From the NCBI GenBank assembly GCA_018268415.1, contig JAFDWO010000141.1, positions 62,001-126,000 on the forward strand: 64,000 nt of DNA. The letters run 5' to 3'. Every line of letters starts with the position of its first letter. Position 1 is the stretch's first letter. The notes beneath the pieces were generated by a model. The model did no database searches. It saw only the letters and a list, made by a program, of their open reading frames with translations, and was not told where the DNA came from. This DNA comes from Actinomycetota bacterium. GTDB lineage: Bacteria > Actinomycetota > Thermoleophilia > Solirubrobacterales > 70-9. The position numbers and the translations under genes are program-made. Of the stretch, positions 54,001-61,080 are shown in pieces.

Positions 54001-55021
54001 GGCCCGCGAGCAGTCGCGGCACCGAGGCGACGGTGCCGATCCCGCCCGGGTTGGTGAGGCTGATGTTGGTACCGACGAAGTCGTCGGCGGTGAGCTTGTT
54101 CTCGCGGGTCTTCGCGATCAGCTCTTCGAAGCGGGTGTGGAAGCTCGCGAAGTCGAGGTCCTGGGCGCCCTTGATCGCCGGGACCATGAGGCCGTGGGAG
54201 CCGTCCTTTTTGGTCACGTCGACGGCGATGCCGAGGTTGACCGGGCCGTTCTCGATTGCGTAGGGCTTGCCGTCGCGCTCCTCGAAGCTGCGGACCATCA
54301 CCGGGATCTCGCGGGCGGCCTCGACGATGGCCCAGGCGACCAGGTGGGTGAAGGAGGTCTTCAGGCCGCGCTCCTTGAGCTGCGCGTTGATCACCTTGCG
54401 CTTGGCGTCGAGGGTGTCGACGGCGATCGTGCGGAAGCTGGTCGCGGTGGGCACGGCGCGGCTTTCGTCCATCGCCTTGGCGAGCATCGCGGCCGGGCCG
54501 CGCAGCTGCTTCTCTTCGCCGGTGGTCGGCGCGGCGGCGCCGTTGGGGCCGCTCAGCACGTCCTCTTTGGTCACTTTGCCGCCGAAGCCGGTGCCGGTGA
54601 CGCTGCCCAGGTCGACTCCCTGCGCTTCCGCCATCCGCCGGGCGACCGGCGTCGCCTTGACGTCGGCGCCGTTGGTGCCGCTGCCGCTGTCGCCGTTGAT
54701 CGCGGCAGGCTGGGACGCGCCCGGCGCCTCGGCCGGGGCCGGGGCCGCCGCCGGGGCGCTGCCATCGCCCTCGCCGGCCTCCATCTCCACCATCGGCGCG
54801 CCGACCGGAACCTCGTCGTCGACCTCCACCAGGAGCTTGGTGATCGTGCCGCTGGTCGGTGCCGGAACCTCGGCGTCGACCTTGTCGGTGGAGACCTCGA
54901 CGACGGTGTCGCCCTCGTTGACAAAGTCGCCAACGGCGACGTGCCACTCGAGGACGATGCCCTCGGTCACCGACTCTCCCATCTCGGGCATCGTGATCTG
55001 CACGGTCGCCGTCTCTGGCAT
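51056..55021 (-). CDS. kgd: Multifunctional 2-oxoglutarate decarboxylase/dehydrogenase E1 with fused lipoyl E2
   Basis: A 1321-aa fusion covering two parts of 2-oxoglutarate dehydrogenase (2-oxoglutarate to succinyl-CoA). Residues 1-80 are a lipoyl domain (MPEMGESVTEGIVLEWHVAV, lipoyl Lys in EVSTDKVDAEV). A peripheral-subunit-binding motif follows (ATPVARRMAEAQGVDLGSV). Then comes the E2 acyltransferase domain with STYDHRVIQGAESGEFLRR (about 200-420), and the ThDP E1 part (about 470-1321) with VFGMAHRGRLSVLAHNLG, HGDAAFPAQGVVAETLNL and VHIIQDNQVGFTT. Mycobacterial Kgd keeps E2-like and E1 domains but lacks the lipoyl domain, so this chain is unusually complete. GGAG lies 2 nt before ATG 55021. 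Confidence 0.93.
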   Translation of the reverse strand: MPETATVQITMPEMGESVTEGIVLEWHVAVGDFVNEGDTVVEVSTDKVDAEVPAPTSGTITKLLVEVDDEVPVGAPMVEMEAGEGDGSAPAAAPAPAEAPGASQPAAINGDSGSGTNGADVKATPVARRMAEAQGVDLGSVTGTGFGGKVTKEDVLSGPNGAAAPTTGEEKQLRGPAAMLAKAMDESRAVPTATSFRTIAVDTLDAKRKVINAQLKERGLKTSFTHLVAWAIVEAAREIPVMVRSFEERDGKPYAIENGPVNLGIAVDVTKKDGSHGLMVPAIKGAQDLDFASFHTRFEELIAKTRENKLTADDFVGTNISLTNPGGIGTVASVPRLLAGQSAIIATGSIAYPPEWSHASPERIKQLGVSKVMTLTSTYDHRVIQGAESGEFLRRVEQLLQGEDEFYERVAADLGIEAAPITNAHPASASPAPLAAAAPAAAVPGVPGQVDEELLQAVQAATSLLKAYRTQGHLAARLDPLGSKPKGDPGLEPENLNLTPELMARIPASILRIGVPGETLLEALPRMRDAYCSTIGYQFEHISSHQQRIWLREMIETGAHRQPLAADEKERLLHRLIDVFQFERFLEKTYLGQKMFSIEGLDVIVPMLDEVVTLAHRAGADDVVFGMAHRGRLSVLAHNLGRPVESILAEFEGSKRLSAVKAVAAIPHGGTGDVKYHYGHRGVYESHAGEKTSVRLYPNPSHLEFVDPVVTGGARFLQNKFDGASLSQDTMGAVPVLLHGDAAFPAQGVVAETLNLQGLKGYSTGGTVHIIQDNQVGFTTDPEDARSTPYAGDLAKGFNVPIIHVNADEVEACMSAVRLAMAYRERWHRDVVIDVIGYRRYGHNETDEPAYTQPTVAAKIKDHKPVSELYADKLIAEGVTTAEVVAEEGESRKTEMSAALKQLREKMDAGDYEDPTVATGTGELDRTASPVIDTSLSADTLIKLNEELLRVPDGFNVHRKLRRPLGKRTDALAEGGIDFGQAEGLAFSSLLTEGVHIRLTGQDSERGTFSHRHLVLHDENTGLEYTPMQNLRDAKAPFELHNSPLSEVACLGFEYGYSAAQPSALVLWEAQFGDFANAAQVIVDSFIVSGEAKWGQTSRLTMLLPHGYEGSGPEHSSARIERFLALGAEGNIRIANPTTAGQYFHLLRRQALIRKARPLIVFTPKGLLRLDRASSTMADLTDGEWRHILDDPTVEDRRDKVERLVLCTGKIYYDMDATDRRAAAENVAIARVEMLYPFAKQRLEEVIAGYPNLKEIAWVQEEPRNMGAWKVMSRRFPQVLPEGVDLTYIGRPGRASPGEGYAAAHALEQERIALTALTPGL

Positions 55022-55069
55022 TTCTCCGGCCAGTCTTACAAACCGTGACTGCGGGCGGCTTTCTCGGGA

Positions 55070-55075
55070 TAACCT
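55070..55075 (+). promoter_or_regulatory. -10 hexamer TAACCT, leaderless start
   Basis: TAACCT followed by 8 nt and ATG 55084; the divergent kgd start is 50 bp away. Confidence 0.45.
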
Positions 55076-55083
55076 GGTACCGG

Positions 55084-57075
55084 ATGAGCTACTTCGTCAC
55101 CGGGGCAACGGGTTTCATCGGACGCAATCTCGTCGGGCGTCTGCTACAGCGTGAGGGCACGATCTACGCGCTGGTGCGGGCTGGCTCGCGCGGTCGCCTG
55201 GAGGAGTTGCGCACCGGCTGGGGAGCCGACGGGGCACGTGTGGTGCCGATTTCCGGCGATCTGACCCAGCCCGGCCTGGCGATCTCCGAGGAGGATCTGA
55301 TCACGATGCGGGGGGAGATCGGGCACTTCTTCCACCTCGCCGCGATCTACGACATCACCGTCGACGCGGAGACCCAGGAGGTCGCCAACGTCGCGGGGAC
55401 GCGCCACGCAATCGAGCTTGCAGGCGCGCTCGAGGCCGGCTGCTTCCACCACGTCAGCTCGATCGCGGCGGCCGGTCTCTACCGCGGCACCTGGACCGAG
55501 GACATGTTCGACGAGGCCGAAAGGCTGGACACGAACCCCTACTTCCGCACCAAGCACGAAGCCGAGCGGCTGGTCCGCGAGGACTCGCCGCGGCCCTGGC
55601 GGGTGTACCGGCCGGGGATCGTCGTCGGTGACTCGCGCAGCGGCGCGATCGACAAGATCGACGGGCCGTACTACTTCTTCAAGTCACTGCAGCGGGCGCG
55701 GCGGGTGCTGCCCTCGTGGTTGCCGACCGTGGGCATCGAAGGCGGCGAGATCAACATCGTCCCGGTCGATTACGTCGCCGGGGCGATCGACCACATCGCC
55801 CACGCGCCGGACCTCGACGGGCGTGCCTTCCACCTCACCGACCCGAATCCGCGGCGGGCCGGGGAGGTGGTCAACATCTTCGCCAAGGCGGCCGACGCGC
55901 CACGGATGCAGTGGCGGCTGGACACCGACGTCACCGAGCCCGCGGCGGGCGCGCTGCGCTCGGCGCTGCGGCTGGTGCCGGGGTCGAAGCGGGCGGTGGC
56001 GGCGGTGCTCGGGGAGGTCGGGTTGCCGGCCGACGTCCTCACCTACCTCGATTACCCGACCAGCTTCGACTCGACCGCGACCCAGGAGGTCCTGGCCGGG
56101 AGCGGCATCGAGGTGCCGCCACTGGAGAGCTACGCGACGCGGATCTGGGACTACTGGGAGCGCAATCTCGACCCCGACCTGTTCAAGGACCGCAGTCTGG
56201 CCGGCGCGGTGCGGGGAAAGGTGGTGCTGATCACCGGGGCCTCGTCGGGGATCGGCCGGGCGACCGCGGTCAAGGTCGCCGACGCGGGGGCGACGGTGCT
56301 GCTGGTCGCCCGCTCCGTCGACAAGCTGGAAGAGACGAAGGAAGAAATCATCGCCGCGGGCGGCGTCGCCCACATCCATCGCTGTGACATGGCCGACGCC
56401 GAGGACGTGGCGCGGATGGCCGACGAGGTGCTCACCTATCACGGCCACGTCGACATCCTGGTCAATAACGCGGGGCGCTCGATCCGCCGCTCGGTGGCGC
56501 TCTCCTACGACCGCTTCCACGATTACGAGCGGACGATCCAGCTGAACTACCTGGGGTCGCTGCGGCTGATTCTGGCGCTGCTGCCGGAGATGCGGGCGCG
56601 CAAGTCAGGGCACATCATCAACATCAGCTCGATCGGCGTGCAGACGAACCCGCCACGCTTCTCCGCCTATGTCGCCTCGAAGGCGGCGCTCGACGCTTTC
56701 AGTCGGGTGATCGCCTCCGAGGTGATCGACGACAAGGTTCACATCACCACGATCAACATGCCGCTGGTGCGGACGCCGATGATCGCGCCGACCCGGATGT
56801 ACGACATGTTCCCGGCGATCACCCCCGAGGAGGCCGCCGAGCTGATCTCCAAGGCGATGGTCAACAAGCCGAAGAAGGTGGCGACGAAACTCGGCAACCT
56901 CGGCGAGCTGGTCTACGCGGTGGCGCCGAAGGCGAGCGATTCGATCCTCAACACCGCCTACAAGCTCTTCCCCGACTCGCAGGCGGCGAAAGGCAAAACC
57001 GAGGAGCGCCCGGACAAGGCGCCGTCGACCGAGGCCGTGGCTTTTGCGCACCTGATGAAAGGCGTGCACTGGTAA
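55084..57075 (+). CDS. Acyl-CoA reductase-like fused SDR protein (Acr1/FcrA type)
   Basis: A 663-aa protein of two oxidoreductase halves. The N-terminal half is an extended SDR (YFVTGATGFIGRNLVGRLL; HHVSSIAAAGLYRG; YFRTKHEAERLV). The C-terminal half is a classical SDR (VVLITGASSGIGRATAVKV; LVNNAGRSI; SSIGVQTNPPRFSAYVASK). This order is that of mycobacterial/Acinetobacter fatty acyl-CoA reductases, which reduce long-chain acyl-CoA toward aldehyde or alcohol. Activity here is inferred. It precedes an AGPS-like ether-lipid enzyme gene; fatty alcohols are the substrate of that enzyme, so the two may act together in ether-lipid or wax synthesis. Confidence 0.85.
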   Translation: MSYFVTGATGFIGRNLVGRLLQREGTIYALVRAGSRGRLEELRTGWGADGARVVPISGDLTQPGLAISEEDLITMRGEIGHFFHLAAIYDITVDAETQEVANVAGTRHAIELAGALEAGCFHHVSSIAAAGLYRGTWTEDMFDEAERLDTNPYFRTKHEAERLVREDSPRPWRVYRPGIVVGDSRSGAIDKIDGPYYFFKSLQRARRVLPSWLPTVGIEGGEINIVPVDYVAGAIDHIAHAPDLDGRAFHLTDPNPRRAGEVVNIFAKAADAPRMQWRLDTDVTEPAAGALRSALRLVPGSKRAVAAVLGEVGLPADVLTYLDYPTSFDSTATQEVLAGSGIEVPPLESYATRIWDYWERNLDPDLFKDRSLAGAVRGKVVLITGASSGIGRATAVKVADAGATVLLVARSVDKLEETKEEIIAAGGVAHIHRCDMADAEDVARMADEVLTYHGHVDILVNNAGRSIRRSVALSYDRFHDYERTIQLNYLGSLRLILALLPEMRARKSGHIINISSIGVQTNPPRFSAYVASKAALDAFSRVIASEVIDDKVHITTINMPLVRTPMIAPTRMYDMFPAITPEEAAELISKAMVNKPKKVATKLGNLGELVYAVAPKASDSILNTAYKLFPDSQAAKGKTEERPDKAPSTEAVAFAHLMKGVHW

Positions 57076-57086
57076 TGGCGCGCCAT

Positions 57087-57210
57087 CTTCAGGCGTCGTG
57101 ACCAAGCAGTTCAAGGACGCAGGGAGACGAGGCGAGGGGAGCGCACTCCGGTGCGTGACCCGAGGCGAGCGACCGAGGACGCCGAAATGCGCCGGTCACG
57201 ACGCCTGAAG
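57087..57210 (+). other. 124-bp inverted-repeat element over the start of the AGPS-like gene (possible structured RNA)
   Basis: Perfect 17-bp arms CTTCAGGCGTCGTGACC (57087-57103) and GGTCACGACGCCTGAAG (57194-57210). Inside are box 1 AGGACGCAGGGAG, an internal hairpin CGCAC-TCCG-GTGCG and box 2 CGACCGAGGACG. Boxes and order match the element at 21758-21921, but the outer stems are unrelated. Box 2 contains GAGGA, the probable SD of the ATG at 57187, and the 3' arm is coding. Folding could therefore hide or expose the start site. Confidence 0.6.
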
Positions 57211-58893
57211 CATTGGGGGTGGGGTTACGAGGACCAGGCGCCGACGGCGGCGCAGTTGAGGGAGGCGGCGGCGGGGATCAGGGAGCGGTTCGGCTTCGGC
57301 GGTGAGGCGCGGGCGGCGGTCCCGCCGGCGGAGGTCGAGGTGCGGGCGCCGCGGTTGCGGCGGCCCGAGGCTTTCGGCGACCTGTTCACGGACGAGAAGT
57401 ACGAGCGGGTGTCGCGGGCGCTGGGCAAGGCCTACCGTGACGTCGTCCGCGGGCACCGGGGGGAGTTCGAGCACCCGCCCGACCTGGTGGCGCTGCCGCG
57501 TGACTGCTCGGAGGTGGGGACGGTCCTGAGCTGGGCCGAGGCCGAGGGCGCGGCCGTGGTGCCCTTCGGTGGCGGCACGAGCGTGGTCGGTGGGGTGGAG
57601 GCGCGGCTCGGCGACCGGCCGGTGGTGACGATGGACCTGCGCCGGCTGGATCGCCTGGTCGAAGTCGACGCGACCAGCCTGGCGGCGCGGATCGAGGCGG
57701 GTGCGACCGGACCACGCCTGGAGGAGCAGCTGCGCGAGCACGGGCTGACGATGCGTTGCTTCCCGCAATCCTTCGAGTACGCGACGCTGGGTGGCTGGAT
57801 AGCGACCCGCGCGGGCGGCCACTTCGCGACCAGGGAAACCCACGTCGACGACCTGGTCGAGTCGGTCCGCGCGGTGACCCCGCGGGGGACGTGGGAGAGC
57901 CGGCGGCTGCCGGGCTCGGGGGCGGGCCCCTCGCCCGATCGCCTGCTGCTGGGCTCCGAGGGCATCCTCGGGGCGATCACCGACGCCTGGGTCCGGGTGC
58001 GCCCGCGGCCGGAGTGGAAGGCGGCGGCGACGGTGCGGTTCGAGGGCTTCGCCGACGCCTGCGAGGCGGTCCGCGAGATCGTCCAGGCCGGTCTCGACCC
58101 CGCCAACTGCCGGCTCCTGGAAGCGGCCGAGGCGGAGATGACCGGCGCGGGCGACGGCAGCGCACACCTGCTGCTCCTGGCCTTCGAGTCCGCCCACCAC
58201 CCGGTCGACGGTCCGCTGCAGGTGGCCCTGGCCGCGGCGGAGGACCACGGCGGCCGCCCCGACGCGCCCCGGGTCACGGAACCGTCGCCGCCGTCACACT
58301 CCGGTCGCAACCCCCCGTCGACGGGCCGAAAACTCAAGGAGGGCTTGAGTTTTCGGCCCACCAACAAGGGGGGCGCGCGGGAGGGTGACGGAAGTGCGGC
58401 GGAGAGTTGGCGAGGGGCGTTCCTCTTGGCGCCGTATTTGCGCGACACCTTCGTGTCTTGTGGGGTGCTTTCGGAGACGTTCGAGACGGCGATCACCTGG
58501 GATCGGCTGGAGGAGTTCCACGCGGCGGTGATGGCGACGACGCGGCGGGTGGTCGCCGAGGTCTCGGGCGCGCCGCGCGAGGGGCGGGGGGCGCCGCTCG
58601 TCACCTGCCGTTTCACGCACGCCTACCCGGATGGCGTCGCGCCCTACTTCACCGTGCTGGCGCCGGCCGTCCGCGGCGGCGAGGTGGAGCAGTGGGACGA
58701 GGTCAAGGCCGCCGTCTCGGAGGCGCTGCTCGAGGGCGGCGGCACGATCACCCACCACCACGCAATCGGCCGCGATCACCGTCCCTGGTACGACCGCCAG
58801 CGGCCCGCGCCCTTCGCTGCCGCCTTGCGCGCCGCCAAGGCCGAGCTCGATCCGGCGGCGATCCTGAACCCCGGCGTTCTCCTCGATCCCTGA
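57187..58893 (+). CDS. FAD-linked oxidase of alkyldihydroxyacetonephosphate synthase type, with palindrome insert
   Basis: A 568-aa flavoprotein like alkyl-DHAP synthase (AGPS), which swaps an acyl for an alkyl chain in ether-lipid synthesis. N-terminal HWGWGYED matches the family; FAD-binding PFGGGTSVVGGVE and QSFEYATLGGWIATRAGGH are clear, as is the C-terminal active-site THHHAIGRDHRPWY. Between SAHHPVDG... and SWRGAFLLAPYLRD is an unusual stretch (PSTGRKLKEGLSFRPTN, about 379-395) encoded by a palindrome. ATG 57187 has GAGGA 9 nt upstream; a GTG at 57151 is also in frame. Substrate not certain, because many bacterial homologues have other roles. Confidence 0.87.
   Translation: MRRSRRLKHWGWGYEDQAPTAAQLREAAAGIRERFGFGGEARAAVPPAEVEVRAPRLRRPEAFGDLFTDEKYERVSRALGKAYRDVVRGHRGEFEHPPDLVALPRDCSEVGTVLSWAEAEGAAVVPFGGGTSVVGGVEARLGDRPVVTMDLRRLDRLVEVDATSLAARIEAGATGPRLEEQLREHGLTMRCFPQSFEYATLGGWIATRAGGHFATRETHVDDLVESVRAVTPRGTWESRRLPGSGAGPSPDRLLLGSEGILGAITDAWVRVRPRPEWKAAATVRFEGFADACEAVREIVQAGLDPANCRLLEAAEAEMTGAGDGSAHLLLLAFESAHHPVDGPLQVALAAAEDHGGRPDAPRVTEPSPPSHSGRNPPSTGRKLKEGLSFRPTNKGGAREGDGSAAESWRGAFLLAPYLRDTFVSCGVLSETFETAITWDRLEEFHAAVMATTRRVVAEVSGAPREGRGAPLVTCRFTHAYPDGVAPYFTVLAPAVRGGEVEQWDEVKAAVSEALLEGGGTITHHHAIGRDHRPWYDRQRPAPFAAALRAAKAELDPAAILNPGVLLDP
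58323..58359. repeat. Palindrome ii inside the AGPS-like gene, copy 2
   Basis: Perfect 16-bp arms GGGCCGAAAACTCAAG / CTTGAGTTTTCGGCCC with a 5-nt loop; an outer CCCCCC/GGGGGG pair may lengthen the stem. In frame, no stop. Same core as 10742-10790. Confidence 0.9.
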
Positions 58894-58979
58894 TCGGGTA
58901 ACCAGGGACGGGGGCGGTACCCTTTCGCGACCGGATCCGGCGGCGGATGCATCCGCCGCCTGCTACTCGCCGCCCCGCG

Positions 58980-59930
58980 ATGGAAACGATCACCTCCGAA
59001 CATCCGACCGTGCCCCCCGCCGACGAGAGCTCGAACCTCGACGAGCCGGTGGTGCCTCGCCGCAGTCCGCTGCGCGCCGCGATCAAGACCGGGCGGCCGA
59101 AAGAGTGGATCAAAAACGTCTTCGTCTTTGCCGGCCTGCTCTTCTCCGGCAAGTTCAACCAGAGCCATGACGTCCTCGAGGCGGTCATCACCTTTGTCGC
59201 CTTCTGCCTGATCTCCAGCGCGGGCTACTTCGTCAACGACCTGATCGACGTCGAGCTCGACCGCAAGCACCCGAAGAAGCGCTTCCGTCCGATCGCCGCC
59301 CGCGAGCTCTCCGAGCGCAGCGCGATGACGATCGCGCCGGTCCTCGCGTTGGTCGGGATCGGCATCGGCTTTGCGGTCAACTGGAAAGTCGGCCTGATGG
59401 TGGTCGGTTATGGCGTCGCCCAGATGGCCTACAGCCTCGGCCTCAAGCAGATCGTGATCATCGACGTGATGACGTTGGCGGGCCTCTTCGTCCTGCGCGT
59501 CGCCGCGGGCGCCAGCGCGGTCGACGCCCACGCCTCGGAGTGGCTGCTCCTCTGCACCGGCTTTCTCGCCGCGTTCCTCGGCTTCACCAAGCGTCGCCAG
59601 GAGGCCGTGTCCGAGCTCCACGAGGGGACCTCGACCCGGCCCGTCCTCGAGCACTACTCGCTCCCCTTCCTCGACCAGATGGTCTCCCTGGTCACCACCG
59701 GCACCGTGATCAGCTATGCGATCTACACGGTGAACTCGCCGATCATCGGCAACCAGATGATGCTCACGATCCCGCCGGTGGTCTACGCGATCTTCCGTTA
59801 CCTGTACCTGATCTACGACCGCAACGACGACCGCTCGATGTCCGGCATCATCGCCGGCGACCGTGGCATCCAGGCCGCCGGCGCCGTCTGGGTGCTGGTC
59901 GCGTTCCTGCTGCTCTACGTCTTCAACTAG
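58980..59930 (+). CDS. Decaprenyl-phosphate phosphoribosyltransferase (UbiA superfamily)
   Basis: Membrane prenyl-phosphate phosphoribosyltransferase, 316 aa, homologous by pattern to mycobacterial UbiA/DPPR synthase, the first step to decaprenyl-phospho-arabinose for cell-wall arabinan. It has RPKEWIKNVFVFAGLLFSGK, the Asp-rich site GYFVNDLIDVELDRKHPKKR, a second motif GFTKRRQEAVSEL, and nine hydrophobic segments. RPKEWIKN and KHPKKRFRPIA are typical of the DPPR subgroup rather than quinone-type UbiA. ATG 58980 is used; an upstream in-frame ATG 58947 adds only MHPPPATRRPA. The stop overlaps the convergent gene by 4 nt. Confidence 0.88.
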   Translation: METITSEHPTVPPADESSNLDEPVVPRRSPLRAAIKTGRPKEWIKNVFVFAGLLFSGKFNQSHDVLEAVITFVAFCLISSAGYFVNDLIDVELDRKHPKKRFRPIAARELSERSAMTIAPVLALVGIGIGFAVNWKVGLMVVGYGVAQMAYSLGLKQIVIIDVMTLAGLFVLRVAAGASAVDAHASEWLLLCTGFLAAFLGFTKRRQEAVSELHEGTSTRPVLEHYSLPFLDQMVSLVTTGTVISYAIYTVNSPIIGNQMMLTIPPVVYAIFRYLYLIYDRNDDRSMSGIIAGDRGIQAAGAVWVLVAFLLLYVFN

Positions 59931-60349
59931 GCGAGCTCGGCGCCCTCGGGGACGCCTTCCATCAGGTAGAAGCGGGCGCGGCCCAGCTCCTCTCCGTTGA
60001 CCTCGACCACGGCCGCGTGCGGGCCGGCGGCGGTGAAGGTGGCGGTGGCGGCGATCGACATCACCAGGCGCTGCTCCTGGCCCTGGGGCATGCCGGGCGG
60101 GCGCCCCGTCTCGAAGTTGGCGGTGAGGCCGTCGCCGAGCTCGTTGCCGTCGGGGTCCTGGATGGTGACGCTCAGCTCGTGGGGGCTGTTGGTCTCGTGC
60201 CAGGCGACGTCGATCCCGAGGCCGATGTGGAAGGACCACTCATGGGGTAGCTCGGGGAGGCGGAGGACGTTCCAGCCCCCGCCGGTGAGGTAGAGCTTCC
60301 CGTTCACCGCCTCCGAGTAGTCGGTGAGCATGAGGAAGCCGATGTTCAC
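59927..60349 (-). CDS. DUF6941-like protein of unknown function
   Basis: A 140-aa soluble, beta-rich protein beginning MNIGFLMLTDYSEAVNGKLY, with LTGGGWNVLRLPELPHEW and a later EVNGEELGRARFYL. The DYSE..NGKLYLTGGGW start resembles the DUF6941 family; this is recognised by pattern only. No catalytic motif. ATG overlaps the preceding stop (ATGA). Third gene of a tightly coupled trio. Confidence 0.7.
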   Translation of the reverse strand: MNIGFLMLTDYSEAVNGKLYLTGGGWNVLRLPELPHEWSFHIGLGIDVAWHETNSPHELSVTIQDPDGNELGDGLTANFETGRPPGMPQGQEQRLVMSIAATATFTAAGPHAAVVEVNGEELGRARFYLMEGVPEGAELA

Positions 60350-60711
60350 TCGTCCTTGCCCTTCTTCTTGCCCTTGTGCTCGGTTCCGGGGTAGGGGGTC
60401 ACCGGCAGGTCGGCGACCAGCTCCGTTTTGCCTTCGCGCCGGAACTGCAGGTCGACTTTCTCGTCCTTACGGTAGGTGCCCCAGAGGCCGAGGTACATCG
60501 CCAGCCAGCGGCTGGTGCCCATTTCCTCCTTGACGATCGCCCGGGTGAAGACGAGTTCGTGATCCTCGACGTTGAAGTCCACGCCCTCGGTCTGCTCGAC
60601 CCCGTTGATGAAGACGGTGTAGGGGCGCTCGGCGCCGGCGGGCATCTTCACCCGCTCGCCTGCCGCATAGCTGCCTTTCGGCACACCGGGCTTGTTCATG
60701 TGATCGGTCAT
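60346..60711 (-). CDS. Small protein of unknown function
   Basis: A 121-aa soluble protein. The middle reads RPYTVFINGVEQTEGVDFNV, a strand-turn-strand pattern like phage-tail or virion-type beta domains, followed by MGTSRWLAMYLGLWGTYRKD. The C-terminus is lysine-rich (HKGKKKGKDE). ATG 60711 overlaps the stop of the gene before it and its own stop overlaps the next start, so its dose is tied to both neighbours. Family not recognised. Confidence 0.68.
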   Translation of the reverse strand: MTDHMNKPGVPKGSYAAGERVKMPAGAERPYTVFINGVEQTEGVDFNVEDHELVFTRAIVKEEMGTSRWLAMYLGLWGTYRKDEKVDLQFRREGKTELVADLPVTPYPGTEHKGKKKGKDE

Positions 60712-61067
60712 CGATTGGCTCCTTCCAGAGTCTCGCGCACCAGGTCGAATGGCGTGTCGTGCCCGCTCGGGTCGAGCTCTTCGCGTTGCAGGCCGCCCCG
60801 GTAGGGGGCGAAGGTACCGTCACCGCGTACGTCGATCCCGGCGACCGGCTTGTGCAACAGGCCGCGCCCGCTCAGCTCCAGACGCGCCGTCACCTGATCC
60901 TCCGGCTCGAACTTGCGGATCAGGCTGGCCGCCTTCGGCGGTCCTTCGGCGCGGATGGCGAGCGCCCGCTCGCGCATCCGCACCACCGCTGCGCCGATGT
61001 CGTCGAACCGTTCGTGTTCAACCTCGGCGCCGTTGCGCACGGTCAACTTCCAGCTGGGACGGGCCAC
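60708..61067 (-). CDS. Small protein of unknown function
   Basis: A 119-aa soluble protein: MARPSWKLTVRNGAEVEHER, a helix IGAAVVRMRERALAIRAEG, then strands RKFEPEDQVTARLELSGRG and GIDVRGDGTFAPYRGG. Family not recognised. GTG 61067 has TAAGCT 6 nt upstream, overlapping the end of gltA, so the trio seems to have its own leaderless promoter. Confidence 0.68.
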   Translation of the reverse strand: MARPSWKLTVRNGAEVEHERFDDIGAAVVRMRERALAIRAEGPPKAASLIRKFEPEDQVTARLELSGRGLLHKPVAGIDVRGDGTFAPYRGGLQREELDPSGHDTPFDLVRETLEGANR

Positions 61068-61073
61068 CGCCCC

Positions 61074-61079
61074 AGCTTA
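61074..61079 (-). promoter_or_regulatory. -10 hexamer TAAGCT, leaderless start of the three-gene unit
   Basis: On the minus strand TAAGCT is followed by 6 nt and GTG 61067. It lies immediately after the gltA stop codon. Confidence 0.45.
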
Positions 61080-61080
61080 T

